NCBI GenBank assembly: GCA_039932715.1
Contig: JBDTPN010000047.1
Coordinates: 1 to 16,479, forward strand
Reading direction: 5' to 3'
Origin: ZC4RG30 sp039932715
GTDB taxonomy: Bacteria; Pseudomonadota; Gammaproteobacteria; Steroidobacterales; Steroidobacteraceae
DNA: 16,479 nucleotides
The translations under genes and the position numbers were made by a program. The stretch's first letter is position 1. The number at the start of each line of letters is the position of its first letter. Of the stretch, positions 6,370-13,198 are shown one piece after another. The notes under the pieces are model-generated. The model was given only the letters and a program-made list of their open reading frames with translations. It ran no database searches and was not told the DNA's origin.

Positions 6370-7223
6370 CTGCAATGATCGAAGCCAAGGGGCTTTCCAA
6401 GCGCTACAAGAACAAACAGGCGCTGGACAACGTGAACTTCACCGTGAACGAGGGCCGGATCGTGGGCCTCATCGGCCGCAATGGGGCCGGCAAGACCACC
6501 GCACTCAAATCGGTGCTGGGACTGACGTCTTTTGACGGATCCCTGACCGTGCTGGGCCGCGACCCTTCACGCGAACGTGAGCAGATGCTGCAAAGCGTGT
6601 CGTTCATCGCCGATGTGGCAGTTCTGCCCAAGTGGCTCAAGGTGCGCAACGCCATCGACTACGTCGAAGGCGTGCACCCGGCCTTCCAGCGCGAGCGAGC
6701 CGAGCAGTTCCTGGCCAAGACAGACATACGCATGGACAGCAAAGTCCGCGAGCTGTCCAAAGGCATGGTCACGCAACTGCACCTGGCCCTGGTGTTGGCG
6801 ATTCGCGCCAAACTGCTGGTGCTGGATGAGCCGACGCTGGGGCTGGACCTGCTGGTGCGCCGCAGTTTCTACGACACGCTGCTCAATGACTACATGGATG
6901 AGGGCCGGACCATCCTCGTGACCACGCACCAGGTGGAAGAGATCGAACACATACTCACCGATGTGCTGTTCATCGAGCAGGGACACATCGTGCTTGATTC
7001 TTCCATCGATGAACTGGGCAACCGCTTCACCCAGGTGTGGGTGCGGCCGGAACAGCTGGCCACGGCGCGGGCGATGCGGCCCTTCCATGAGCGCAGCCTG
7101 CTGGGACGCACGGTACTGTTTTTCGATGGCGTGCCGCGCGAAAGCCTGGCGCAACTGGGGGAGGTGGGCACTCCAGGTGTGGCCGACCTGTTCGTGGCGC
7201 GGATGCTCAAGGAGGTTGCATGA
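6366..7223 (+). CDS. ABC transporter ATPase, YtrB-like
   Basis: This 285-residue nucleotide-binding subunit has Walker A GRNGAGKTT at 37-45, Walker B LLVLDE at 150-155 and the H-loop histidine at 188 (TTHQ). The signature motif is LSKGM at 130-134 instead of LSGGQ, as often seen in YtrB-type and related ABC-2 exporters. After about residue 220 there is a non-ATPase C-terminal extension typical of drug/peptide export ATPases. It should hydrolyse ATP on the cytoplasmic face and power the permease encoded next (7220). Both its start and stop overlap neighbours by four bases (ATGA), so translation is coupled. The exported substrate is unknown; related Firmicutes systems respond to cell-wall antibiotics. 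Confidence 0.9.
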   Translation: MTAMIEAKGLSKRYKNKQALDNVNFTVNEGRIVGLIGRNGAGKTTALKSVLGLTSFDGSLTVLGRDPSREREQMLQSVSFIADVAVLPKWLKVRNAIDYVEGVHPAFQRERAEQFLAKTDIRMDSKVRELSKGMVTQLHLALVLAIRAKLLVLDEPTLGLDLLVRRSFYDTLLNDYMDEGRTILVTTHQVEEIEHILTDVLFIEQGHIVLDSSIDELGNRFTQVWVRPEQLATARAMRPFHERSLLGRTVLFFDGVPRESLAQLGEVGTPGVADLFVARMLKEVA

Positions 7224-8023
7224 ACAAGCAGTACACCATGCTGATCAAGCGTGAATTCTGGGAGCACCGCTCTCTGTGGATAGCGCCGTTGGCAGTGGCG
7301 GCCTTTTTCGTTCTGGCGTCCTGCCTCGGCGCCCTGATGGCAAGTTCCCCCATCGACTATCACGGCCGGTTTCAGTTCGGTCCCCCGGGCACCAGTCCCA
7401 TCCTGGCCGGGATGGCCAGCGTGGCCTCGCCGGTATATCTGGTATCAGCGATTACCTGCTTTGTTTATCTGCTCGACTGCCTTTATGCCGAACGCAAGGA
7501 CCGCAGCATTTTGTTCTGGAAGTCGCTGCCGGTGTCGGATGCGCGCACGGTACTGGTGAAGTACGCGGTCGGCATGATCATCGTCCCGCTGGCGGTGTTC
7601 GTCCTGGCCCTGCTCGCCTTTGTGCTGATCCACTTCATCCTCACCCTGGGGGTGCCGGCGTTTGCGCGAATCAACCTGCACACCGGTCCTGGCGACTGGG
7701 TCGATGCCATCACCGGGACGCTGGGAATGCTGGTGGCGACGCTGCTGTGGTATGGCCCGCTTGGGGCGTGGTTCATGCTGGTGTCCGTGGCTTCGCGGCG
7801 CGCGCCTATCCTGATGGCATTCATGCCCTTCGTGGTGCTCGGAATAGCCGAGAGCATGCTGTTTCGATCAGCCCATGTCTGGCAGTTCATGGGCTATCGC
7901 CTCAGGCCACAGCCGGACCTGATGCAGGCCATGGCCGACCCGAATATGTGGCTGGGACTCGTCGCAGCGGCTGGAATGTTATACATGGTGATCCGTCTGC
8001 GACGTTATCGCGACGACACTTAA
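7220..8023 (+). CDS. ABC-2 type permease, YtrC-like
   Basis: This 267-residue membrane protein is the partner of the ATPase just upstream. Hydrophobic helices lie at about 20-40, 68-88, 117-141, 168-190, 197-215 and 243-259, giving six transmembrane segments as expected for an ABC-2 permease. The cytoplasmic segment YAERKDRSILFWKSLPVSD (about 89-107) is a strong family marker: E-x-K-D-x-S-I-x-F-W-x-S-L-P-V-S-D recurs in these permeases. The start overlaps the ATPase stop (ATGA), and AAGGAGG lies at 7210-7216 as ribosome binding site. The stop is nine bases before the MlaE-like gene, so the exporter and the MCE system are physically joined. Substrate unknown. Confidence 0.88.
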   Translation: MNKQYTMLIKREFWEHRSLWIAPLAVAAFFVLASCLGALMASSPIDYHGRFQFGPPGTSPILAGMASVASPVYLVSAITCFVYLLDCLYAERKDRSILFWKSLPVSDARTVLVKYAVGMIIVPLAVFVLALLAFVLIHFILTLGVPAFARINLHTGPGDWVDAITGTLGMLVATLLWYGPLGAWFMLVSVASRRAPILMAFMPFVVLGIAESMLFRSAHVWQFMGYRLRPQPDLMQAMADPNMWLGLVAAAGMLYMVIRLRRYRDDT

Positions 8024-8032
8024 GGGCAAGAC

Positions 8033-9148
8033 ATGGCTTTCATTGAAAGCCAGCAAAAAGAAGGGAATCTGGAGGTGGCGCTGTGCGGCCAATGGAGTGC
8101 CGACAATATCGCCGCCATCCGCAAGGAGTGGCACGCCCTGGACCTGAGGGATGTGCGCACCGCGCGCATCACCGAGGCCGCGGCGACGCTGGATCTGGCT
8201 GGCGCCTGGCAGCTGGACCAGTTCCTGCGCGAGCTGGACGCGGCGCATATCGAGGTGGAGCAGGGCGGCCTGCCGCATGCAGTCGAAGTGGTGCGCGACG
8301 CCCTGCAAAAGGAAACTTCCGCCCGGCGTCCTGCGCTGCGCGAGGACACGACTACCAATCCTGTGGAACTTATCGGCCGCACGACGCTGGACCGCGTGGA
8401 CGAACTGCGTTCCGGCGTGGCCTTCATCGGCCAGGTCACATACACGTTCTGGGGTGCGTTGATCCACTGGCGGCGCCTGCGACCGATTTCCGTTGCCAGG
8501 CATGTGTATGACACTGGGGTCTCGGCCATCCCCATCGTGGCGCTGATCGCATTCCTGATCAGCGTGATCATCGCCTATCTGTCGGCCACCCAGCTGCAAG
8601 GTTACGGCGCCGACATCTATGTGGTGGACCTGATCACCATCGGCGTGCTGCGCGAGCTGGGCGTGTTGCTGACGGCCATCATTGTGGCTGGCCGCACCGG
8701 CAGCGCGTTCGCCGCCGAGATCGGTTCGATGAAGCTCAACGACGAGATTGACGCGCTCAATGCCACGGGCGTTGATCCGGTGGAAACGCTGGTGCTGCCG
8801 CGAATCATCGGGCTGGTCATCGCCATGCCGGCGCTGACCTTCATTGCCGATGTCATCGGGCTGGCCGGCGGTGCATTTCTGTGCCATGGATTGCTCGACA
8901 TGCCGCTGCAGCAGTACATCAATCGCGCCAACGAGGCCATTGCCCCCACCACCTTCTGGGCGGGCATGTTCAAGGCCCCGGTATTCGCCTTGCTCATCGC
9001 CATGGCCGGCACCTATCGCGGCCTGCAGGTGCGCGGTTCGTCGCGCGCGCTGGGGCACCAGGTGACCGTGGCGGTGGTGCAGGCCATCTTCCTGGTATTG
9101 CTGGCGGACGCGCTGTTTGCCGTGTTCTTCATGCAGATAGATTTCTGA
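8033..9148 (+). CDS. MlaE-like MCE-system permease with N-terminal STAS domain
   Basis: This 371-residue protein is the inner-membrane permease of an MCE (mammalian cell entry) lipid transporter. Residues 1 to about 95 resemble a STAS domain (the MlaB function, here fused); after a linker, the MlaE domain runs from about 150 to the end. The hallmark is ELGVLLTAIIVAGRTGSAFA with AEIGSMKLNDEIDAL following (GRTGSAFAAEIGSMK at about 220-234). E. coli MlaE is about 260 residues and lacks the STAS part. AAGGG at 8022-8026 is six bases before the ATG. The stop shares one base with the next start (TGATG). With the downstream ATPase, MCE protein and lipoprotein it should move phospholipids or other lipids between inner and outer membranes; direction cannot be read from sequence. 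Confidence 0.9.
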   Translation: MAFIESQQKEGNLEVALCGQWSADNIAAIRKEWHALDLRDVRTARITEAAATLDLAGAWQLDQFLRELDAAHIEVEQGGLPHAVEVVRDALQKETSARRPALREDTTTNPVELIGRTTLDRVDELRSGVAFIGQVTYTFWGALIHWRRLRPISVARHVYDTGVSAIPIVALIAFLISVIIAYLSATQLQGYGADIYVVDLITIGVLRELGVLLTAIIVAGRTGSAFAAEIGSMKLNDEIDALNATGVDPVETLVLPRIIGLVIAMPALTFIADVIGLAGGAFLCHGLLDMPLQQYINRANEAIAPTTFWAGMFKAPVFALLIAMAGTYRGLQVRGSSRALGHQVTVAVVQAIFLVLLADALFAVFFMQIDF

Positions 9149-9960
9149 TGGATGCTGAGGCTGACAAGCAGCGCGACATCGCGGTGGACGTGCGTGGCCT
9201 GGTCAACCGCTTTGGCCGCCAGCTGGTACACGACGGGCTGGACATGCAGGTGTACCGCGGCGAAGTGTTCGGCATCATCGGTGGCTCCGGCAGCGGCAAG
9301 TCCGTGCTGCTGCGGACCATTCTTGGCCTGCGCCGACCGCAGGCAGGCACGGTGCTGCTGGATGGCAACGACATGGCGCAGCTAACCGGCAAGCAGCTGC
9401 GCGCGGCCAAGGCCCGTTATGGAGTCACGTTCCAGGATGGCGCGCTGTTCACGTCACTGATGGTGCGCGAGAACATCCAGCTGCCCATGCTTGAACACCT
9501 GAGGTTGCCCAAGGACGCGCTTAACGAGCTGGCGCGGCTCAAGCTGCGACTGGTCGGATTGCCCGAAGACGCAGCACGCAAGTATCCATCGCAGCTCTCG
9601 GGTGGCATGGTCAAGCGGGCAGCGCTGGCGCGGGCGCTGGCCCTGGATCCGCACCTGCTGTTCCTGGATGAGCCCACCTCGGGACTCGACCCGATTAGTG
9701 CAGCGGCCTTCGATGACCTGATAGCCTATCTGCACCAGGAACTGCACCTGACGGTGGTAATGATTACCCATGATCTGGACACGATATTTCGCATCTGCAC
9801 CCGGGTGGGGGTGGTTGTGGACCGCAAGATGGTCCAGGGCACGCGCGAGGAAATCGTGAACAACCCGCATCCGTGGATCCAGGCCTATTTCCATGGCACG
9901 CGGGCAGCGCGGTTTGCCCAGCAGGAAAACAATGAGCACGGGGTGACGCGTGGAGCGTGA
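9148..9960 (+). CDS. MlaF-like ABC ATPase of the MCE system
   Basis: This 270-residue nucleotide-binding protein powers the MlaE-like permease. Walker A is GGSGSGKS at 45-52, the signature LSGGM at 150-154 (the M is typical of MlaF proteins), Walker B ends in D174-E175 followed by PTSGLDP, and the H-loop is His208 (THD). The C-terminal part (NNPHPWIQAYFHGTRAAR) matches MlaF tails. The start ATG overlaps the permease stop by one base, and the gene overlaps the MCE gene downstream by 11 bases. I chose ATG 9148; the frame is open further upstream, but only as the out-of-frame shadow of the permease gene. All catalytic motifs are intact. Confidence 0.92.
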   Translation: MDAEADKQRDIAVDVRGLVNRFGRQLVHDGLDMQVYRGEVFGIIGGSGSGKSVLLRTILGLRRPQAGTVLLDGNDMAQLTGKQLRAAKARYGVTFQDGALFTSLMVRENIQLPMLEHLRLPKDALNELARLKLRLVGLPEDAARKYPSQLSGGMVKRAALARALALDPHLLFLDEPTSGLDPISAAAFDDLIAYLHQELHLTVVMITHDLDTIFRICTRVGVVVDRKMVQGTREEIVNNPHPWIQAYFHGTRAARFAQQENNEHGVTRGA

Positions 9961-10885
9961 CGCCAATTACCTGGCAGTGGGCGCCTTCGTGTTGCTGATT
10001 ACCGTCCTGGCGGGCTTTTTTGTCTACTGGTATTCGGACGGACGCGACCGGCGCAGCTTTACCGAGTACGAAATCTATTTTCAGGGCAATGTCACGGGTC
10101 TCTCAGAAGGCGGTTCTGTGCGCTACCTGGGCGTGGACGTGGGCCGCGTGCGCCGCATAACTGTCGACCCGCGCAGCCCCGACCGCGTGCAGGTGATCGC
10201 GGACATCGACCGTACGGCACCCATCTCGGACCAGACCACGGCAAGCCTCTCGCTGCAGGGCGTGACCGGCTTGCTCTATGTCAGCCTGCGGCAGAACGTC
10301 GACCAGCGCGAGATCATGGCGCCGGTGCCCAGCCAACGCTACCCGGTGATCAATACCGTGAATTCGGATTTCGACACTTTCCTTTCCACCTTGCCGGTGA
10401 TTGCCGGGCGCGCCTCGGAGCTGCTGCTGCGACTGCAACAGATCTTCTCCACGGACAATTCCAAGGACCTGGGAACCATGATCGGCAATTTCAAGGCCAC
10501 CAGTGACCAGATGCCGTCAACAATGAAACACCTCGATGGCCTGCTGACGGAACTTACGGGCACCACCGCGGATATCCGGCGCGTGGCAGCACAGCTCAAC
10601 GAGGCGATTCCCTCCATCGGGCCCAAGGTCTATGACCTCACCGACAAGCTGGCGGATACGGCGACCAACATGCAGCGCGCCACCGCGACGGTGGAGGAAA
10701 TCCTGGCCGAAAACCGCAGCGGCATCGCCGGGTTTACGCAGAGCGGATTGCCGGAGCTGGAGCGCACGCTGCGCGAGGCACGCGCCGCGGCAGCGCAGGT
10801 GCAGGAGTTGTCGCGCAACCTCAGCGAGGACCCGTCCAGAATCCTCTACCAGCCCAGTGCCCGCGGAGTGGAGGTGCCACGATGA
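9950..10885 (+). CDS. MlaD-like MCE domain protein
   Basis: This 311-residue protein is the periplasmic substrate-binding component of the MCE transporter. One transmembrane helix (about residues 9-28) anchors it in the inner membrane. A single MCE domain follows (about 38-115), with GLSEGGSVRYLGVDVGRV at about 50-67 and GVTGLLYVSL at 104-113. The remainder is predicted helical, as in MCE proteins that form hexameric rings with a helical needle or crown; it is longer than E. coli MlaD (183 residues). It starts with GTG 9950 (GGGGTG just upstream), because the in-frame ATG at 9932 runs into a stop after four codons. It overlaps the ATPase gene by 11 bases and the lipoprotein gene by four (ATGA). 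Confidence 0.9.
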   Translation: MERDANYLAVGAFVLLITVLAGFFVYWYSDGRDRRSFTEYEIYFQGNVTGLSEGGSVRYLGVDVGRVRRITVDPRSPDRVQVIADIDRTAPISDQTTASLSLQGVTGLLYVSLRQNVDQREIMAPVPSQRYPVINTVNSDFDTFLSTLPVIAGRASELLLRLQQIFSTDNSKDLGTMIGNFKATSDQMPSTMKHLDGLLTELTGTTADIRRVAAQLNEAIPSIGPKVYDLTDKLADTATNMQRATATVEEILAENRSGIAGFTQSGLPELERTLREARAAAAQVQELSRNLSEDPSRILYQPSARGVEVPR

Positions 10886-11517
10886 GCCAGCTGCGCGCGA
10901 TGGCCATGATGCTGGCAGCGCTGCCGCTGATGGTGGGCTGCAGTGGCCTGCTCAAGAGCACGGCGCCTGATGAGCAGGTGTATTTCCTGCACCCGGCGGC
11001 GGCCCCCACTGCCGCGGCGCCAGTCAATGCAATGCTGGTGGTCCCGCAGCCGGAGGTGCAGCCGGCCCTCAACACCTCGCGCATCGCGCTGACCCAGCCG
11101 GGCAATCGACTCGACTATTTCGCCGGCAGTCGCTGGGCCGGGTCCTTGTCACAGGAACTGGGCGCGCTGACGGTGCAGTCGCTGGTGGCGATGAAAACTT
11201 TTGCAGTGGTGGCCGCCACGGATCCCGGCGCCGGAGCCGGGGATTTCCAGCTGCTGCTGACGGTGCGGCATTTCGAGGCGGAATATTCCGGCGACGCTTC
11301 GGGCATGGCGCCGGCGGCGCGCGTTTCGATTGAGTGCCTGCTGGTCGGCGGTGCGCCGCGTCACGTACTGGGTCGCTGTGATGCCGAGGCCAGCGAGCCG
11401 GCCCGCGAGAACCGCATGAGCGAGATTGTTGCGGCGCTGGACGTGGCCACGCAGAGCGCCTTGACGCAGATTGCCGGCAAGGCGGCCACGCTGGCCGCCG
11501 CCGTGCCGCGCAAATAA
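10882..11517 (+). CDS. ABC-type transport auxiliary lipoprotein (PqiC/YmbA-like)
   Basis: This 211-residue protein has a lipoprotein signal peptide: hydrophobic residues 7-19 and a lipobox ending VGC with Cys20 as the lipidated residue. The -3 position is Met, slightly off consensus. The mature part resembles the ABC_trans_aux domain, with YFLHP early, a central RIALTQPGNRLDYFAGSRWA segment and a C-terminal helix. Such lipoproteins (E. coli PqiC) sit at the outer membrane and meet the MCE tunnel. There is no MlaC-like periplasmic shuttle here, so the system looks more Pqi-like in its outer end. The start overlaps the MCE gene stop by four bases. It is the last gene of the operon; only 11 bases separate it from the convergent phospholipase-like gene, and I see no clear terminator there. 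Confidence 0.85.
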   Translation: MSQLRAMAMMLAALPLMVGCSGLLKSTAPDEQVYFLHPAAAPTAAAPVNAMLVVPQPEVQPALNTSRIALTQPGNRLDYFAGSRWAGSLSQELGALTVQSLVAMKTFAVVAATDPGAGAGDFQLLLTVRHFEAEYSGDASGMAPAARVSIECLLVGGAPRHVLGRCDAEASEPARENRMSEIVAALDVATQSALTQIAGKAATLAAAVPRK

Positions 11518-11528
11518 CCAGGGTCAAC

Positions 11529-13088
11529 CTAGAAAGTGCACATGCCGCTGGCTTCCATGAAGCGGTACAGCCAGTAGCGCCCCTGGGAAGGATCGGCATA
11601 CAGATCGGTGTCGGCTGTGTATTCGATGCCGCCCGGGTGATTGTTCCATAACGTTTCAAACCAGGCTGATTCCTGCGCATCGATGCCGCTGCCCAGCGGT
11701 GCGCTGACAATGGCATTGGCCTCCAGGTTGTAGTCGCCGATATTGCGCCGCGTGAAGTTGGCCGATCCCAGCGTCAGCCACAGGCGATGGTCGCTGCGAA
11801 TGGCGGCCAGCTTGACGTGAAACTGCTCGCCGTGGGTGCGATACCAGCGCAGCTTGATGGCCCCGGCGCTGGCGGCAACCAGTTCGGATGCCACCTCGCG
11901 GTTGGGCAGGCCGGATTTCTCAAAACCGAAGGCATCCTTGTTGGGGTCCAGCAGCACGCGAATGGCCGCGCCGCGATCCGCCGCGGCCAGCAGAGCCCGG
12001 ATCACCTGACGATCGGAAAGATAGAACATGGCGATGTCGATGGAGTCACCGCGTTCAGTTGCGCCCAATGCAGTGATCAGCTGATCGCGGATGGCGCCCT
12101 CGGTGGCGATGGCCGCGCTGGTGTCAGTGAGCGGGCCCGACTGAGGCACACTGGTCGATGACACGGGGTTGGACACGGCGCTGGGCACTCGGGTCGCGGC
12201 GGCGGCGCGCGCGCGTTGGGCCGCATCGGCAATGAAGGTGTCGTGCCAGCCGGAAAACCGCGCGATTGCAAGTTCGCTGTCGAGCAGGGGGCGCAGCACC
12301 TCACCGCCCAGGCGCAGCGCGACGTTGGAGTGCGCGCTGCTGGCGTCGTGGGGATTGGCAGAACTGACAATGCCCACCAGCGAGCCTGCGCCATCGCCGG
12401 TCAGCAGCAGCTTGCGATGATCCGCCTTGAAGTTGGGCACGCGCAGCAGCGAGCCCAGCGTCAGCGGCGGGCCGTCGGCAGCCAGCGGATTGAACCAGGC
12501 GCCATTGACACCGGGCTTGAGCCACCAGCGCGCCAGCAGTCGCCATGGCGCGCTGTACAGGGGATTGGAATCGCGCAGTGGGTCGAGGTCCACCACCACG
12601 ATGTCCACGCCGGCCTGCGTCAGTTCGGACATTTCCACCGGTTGGATATCGCGGTAGTAGCCATTGATGGGATCGATGAGCAGCAATATGGGCAGCGCGG
12701 GTTGCGCGCGGCGCAGGGCCAGAAGCGCCTCGCGCAGTTCGCGTGCTACGGGACGGATGCCCGATTCATAGCGCAGCTTGCCGGCAGGACCGCCCTGTTC
12801 GTTGAACAGGAAATAGTCGAGCACCAGAAAATCGTGGGCATCGCGGATCAGGTCCAGCGTCGCCGCATGAATGCCGCGGGTGAACACCGGCTCACCCAGG
12901 TTGGTATGCGCCGTGACATCGGTCAGCAGTTGCATGGAGGCCGGCGCCACGGGGGTGAGTACGCCCGACACGTGCAGGCCCGGGGGCAGGGGCTTGCTGG
13001 TCTGCCACCAGGCAGTGCCAGCCACGATGCTCGCCAGTACCAGCGCAATGTAGCGACCCCAGCGCGGGCGTTTGCGATTCCCAGCCAT
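11529..13088 (-). CDS. Membrane-anchored phospholipase D / cardiolipin-synthase-like protein
   Basis: This 519-residue protein has an N-terminal membrane helix (about residues 14-28) and two PLD domains. The first active-site motif is H224-R-K226 (DHRKLLLTGD). The second is H424-V-K426, followed by LTLGSANFTRRN with its G-S-x-N signature. Family members use the paired histidines for phosphatidyl transfer or phosphodiester hydrolysis, for example cardiolipin synthesis. In both motifs the Asp lies further from Lys than in the canonical HxKxxxxD. A Ser/Pro-rich linker (about residues 298-325) separates the halves. Two ATGs abut (13091 and 13088). I chose 13088 because the upstream TAGAAT element then has the same spacing as at the 15355 gene. 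No ribosome binding site is visible. Substrate unknown; the MCE operon next to it makes a lipid-related role plausible. Confidence 0.82.
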   Translation of the reverse strand: MAGNRKRPRWGRYIALVLASIVAGTAWWQTSKPLPPGLHVSGVLTPVAPASMQLLTDVTAHTNLGEPVFTRGIHAATLDLIRDAHDFLVLDYFLFNEQGGPAGKLRYESGIRPVARELREALLALRRAQPALPILLLIDPINGYYRDIQPVEMSELTQAGVDIVVVDLDPLRDSNPLYSAPWRLLARWWLKPGVNGAWFNPLAADGPPLTLGSLLRVPNFKADHRKLLLTGDGAGSLVGIVSSANPHDASSAHSNVALRLGGEVLRPLLDSELAIARFSGWHDTFIADAAQRARAAAATRVPSAVSNPVSSTSVPQSGPLTDTSAAIATEGAIRDQLITALGATERGDSIDIAMFYLSDRQVIRALLAAADRGAAIRVLLDPNKDAFGFEKSGLPNREVASELVAASAGAIKLRWYRTHGEQFHVKLAAIRSDHRLWLTLGSANFTRRNIGDYNLEANAIVSAPLGSGIDAQESAWFETLWNNHPGGIEYTADTDLYADPSQGRYWLYRFMEASGMCTF

Positions 13089-13093
13089 CATCC

Positions 13094-13103
13094 GATTCTA
13101 GGC
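13094..13103 (-). promoter_or_regulatory. Candidate -10 element for a leaderless phospholipase-like transcript
   Basis: On the minus strand GCCTAGAATC contains TAGAAT (13100-13095), a good -10. Seven bases beyond it is the A of ATG 13088. The same 10-mer, with the same spacing to ATGGCT, precedes the carboxypeptidase gene at 15355. No consensus -35 is visible. Confidence 0.35.
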
Positions 13104-13147
13104 AGTCCGCCCGAATCCAGCATGAACCGTGTCGCATCCCCGGCTCC

Positions 13148-13198
13148 GGGCCAGGCACCCTGCATCGGGCCAGGCACCCGCGTCAGGCCAGGCGCACC
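13148..13198. repeat. Three imperfect tandem repeats, GGGCCAGGCACCC
   Basis: Two exact copies of GGGCCAGGCACCC (13148-13160 and 13167-13179) and a diverged third copy starting at 13185 (AGGCCAGGCGCACC) are spaced by 19 and 18 bases. They fill the gap between the phospholipase-like gene and the stop of the GGDEF/EAL gene; the third copy overlaps the latter's 3' end and can pair with CTGGCCT at 13202-13208. There is no T-run, so I do not call a terminator. Confidence 0.55.

Noticed and set aside
7979..9058. Open frame of 359 codons on the minus strand opposite the MlaE-like gene
   Set aside because: It mirrors a gene with clear family motifs. Its product is rich in His, Gln, Arg and Gly, as expected when GC-rich codons are read backwards, and matches no family I know.
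11518..11528. Terminator between the operon end and the convergent phospholipase-like gene
   Set aside because: Only 11 bases, no stem longer than a few pairs and no T-run.
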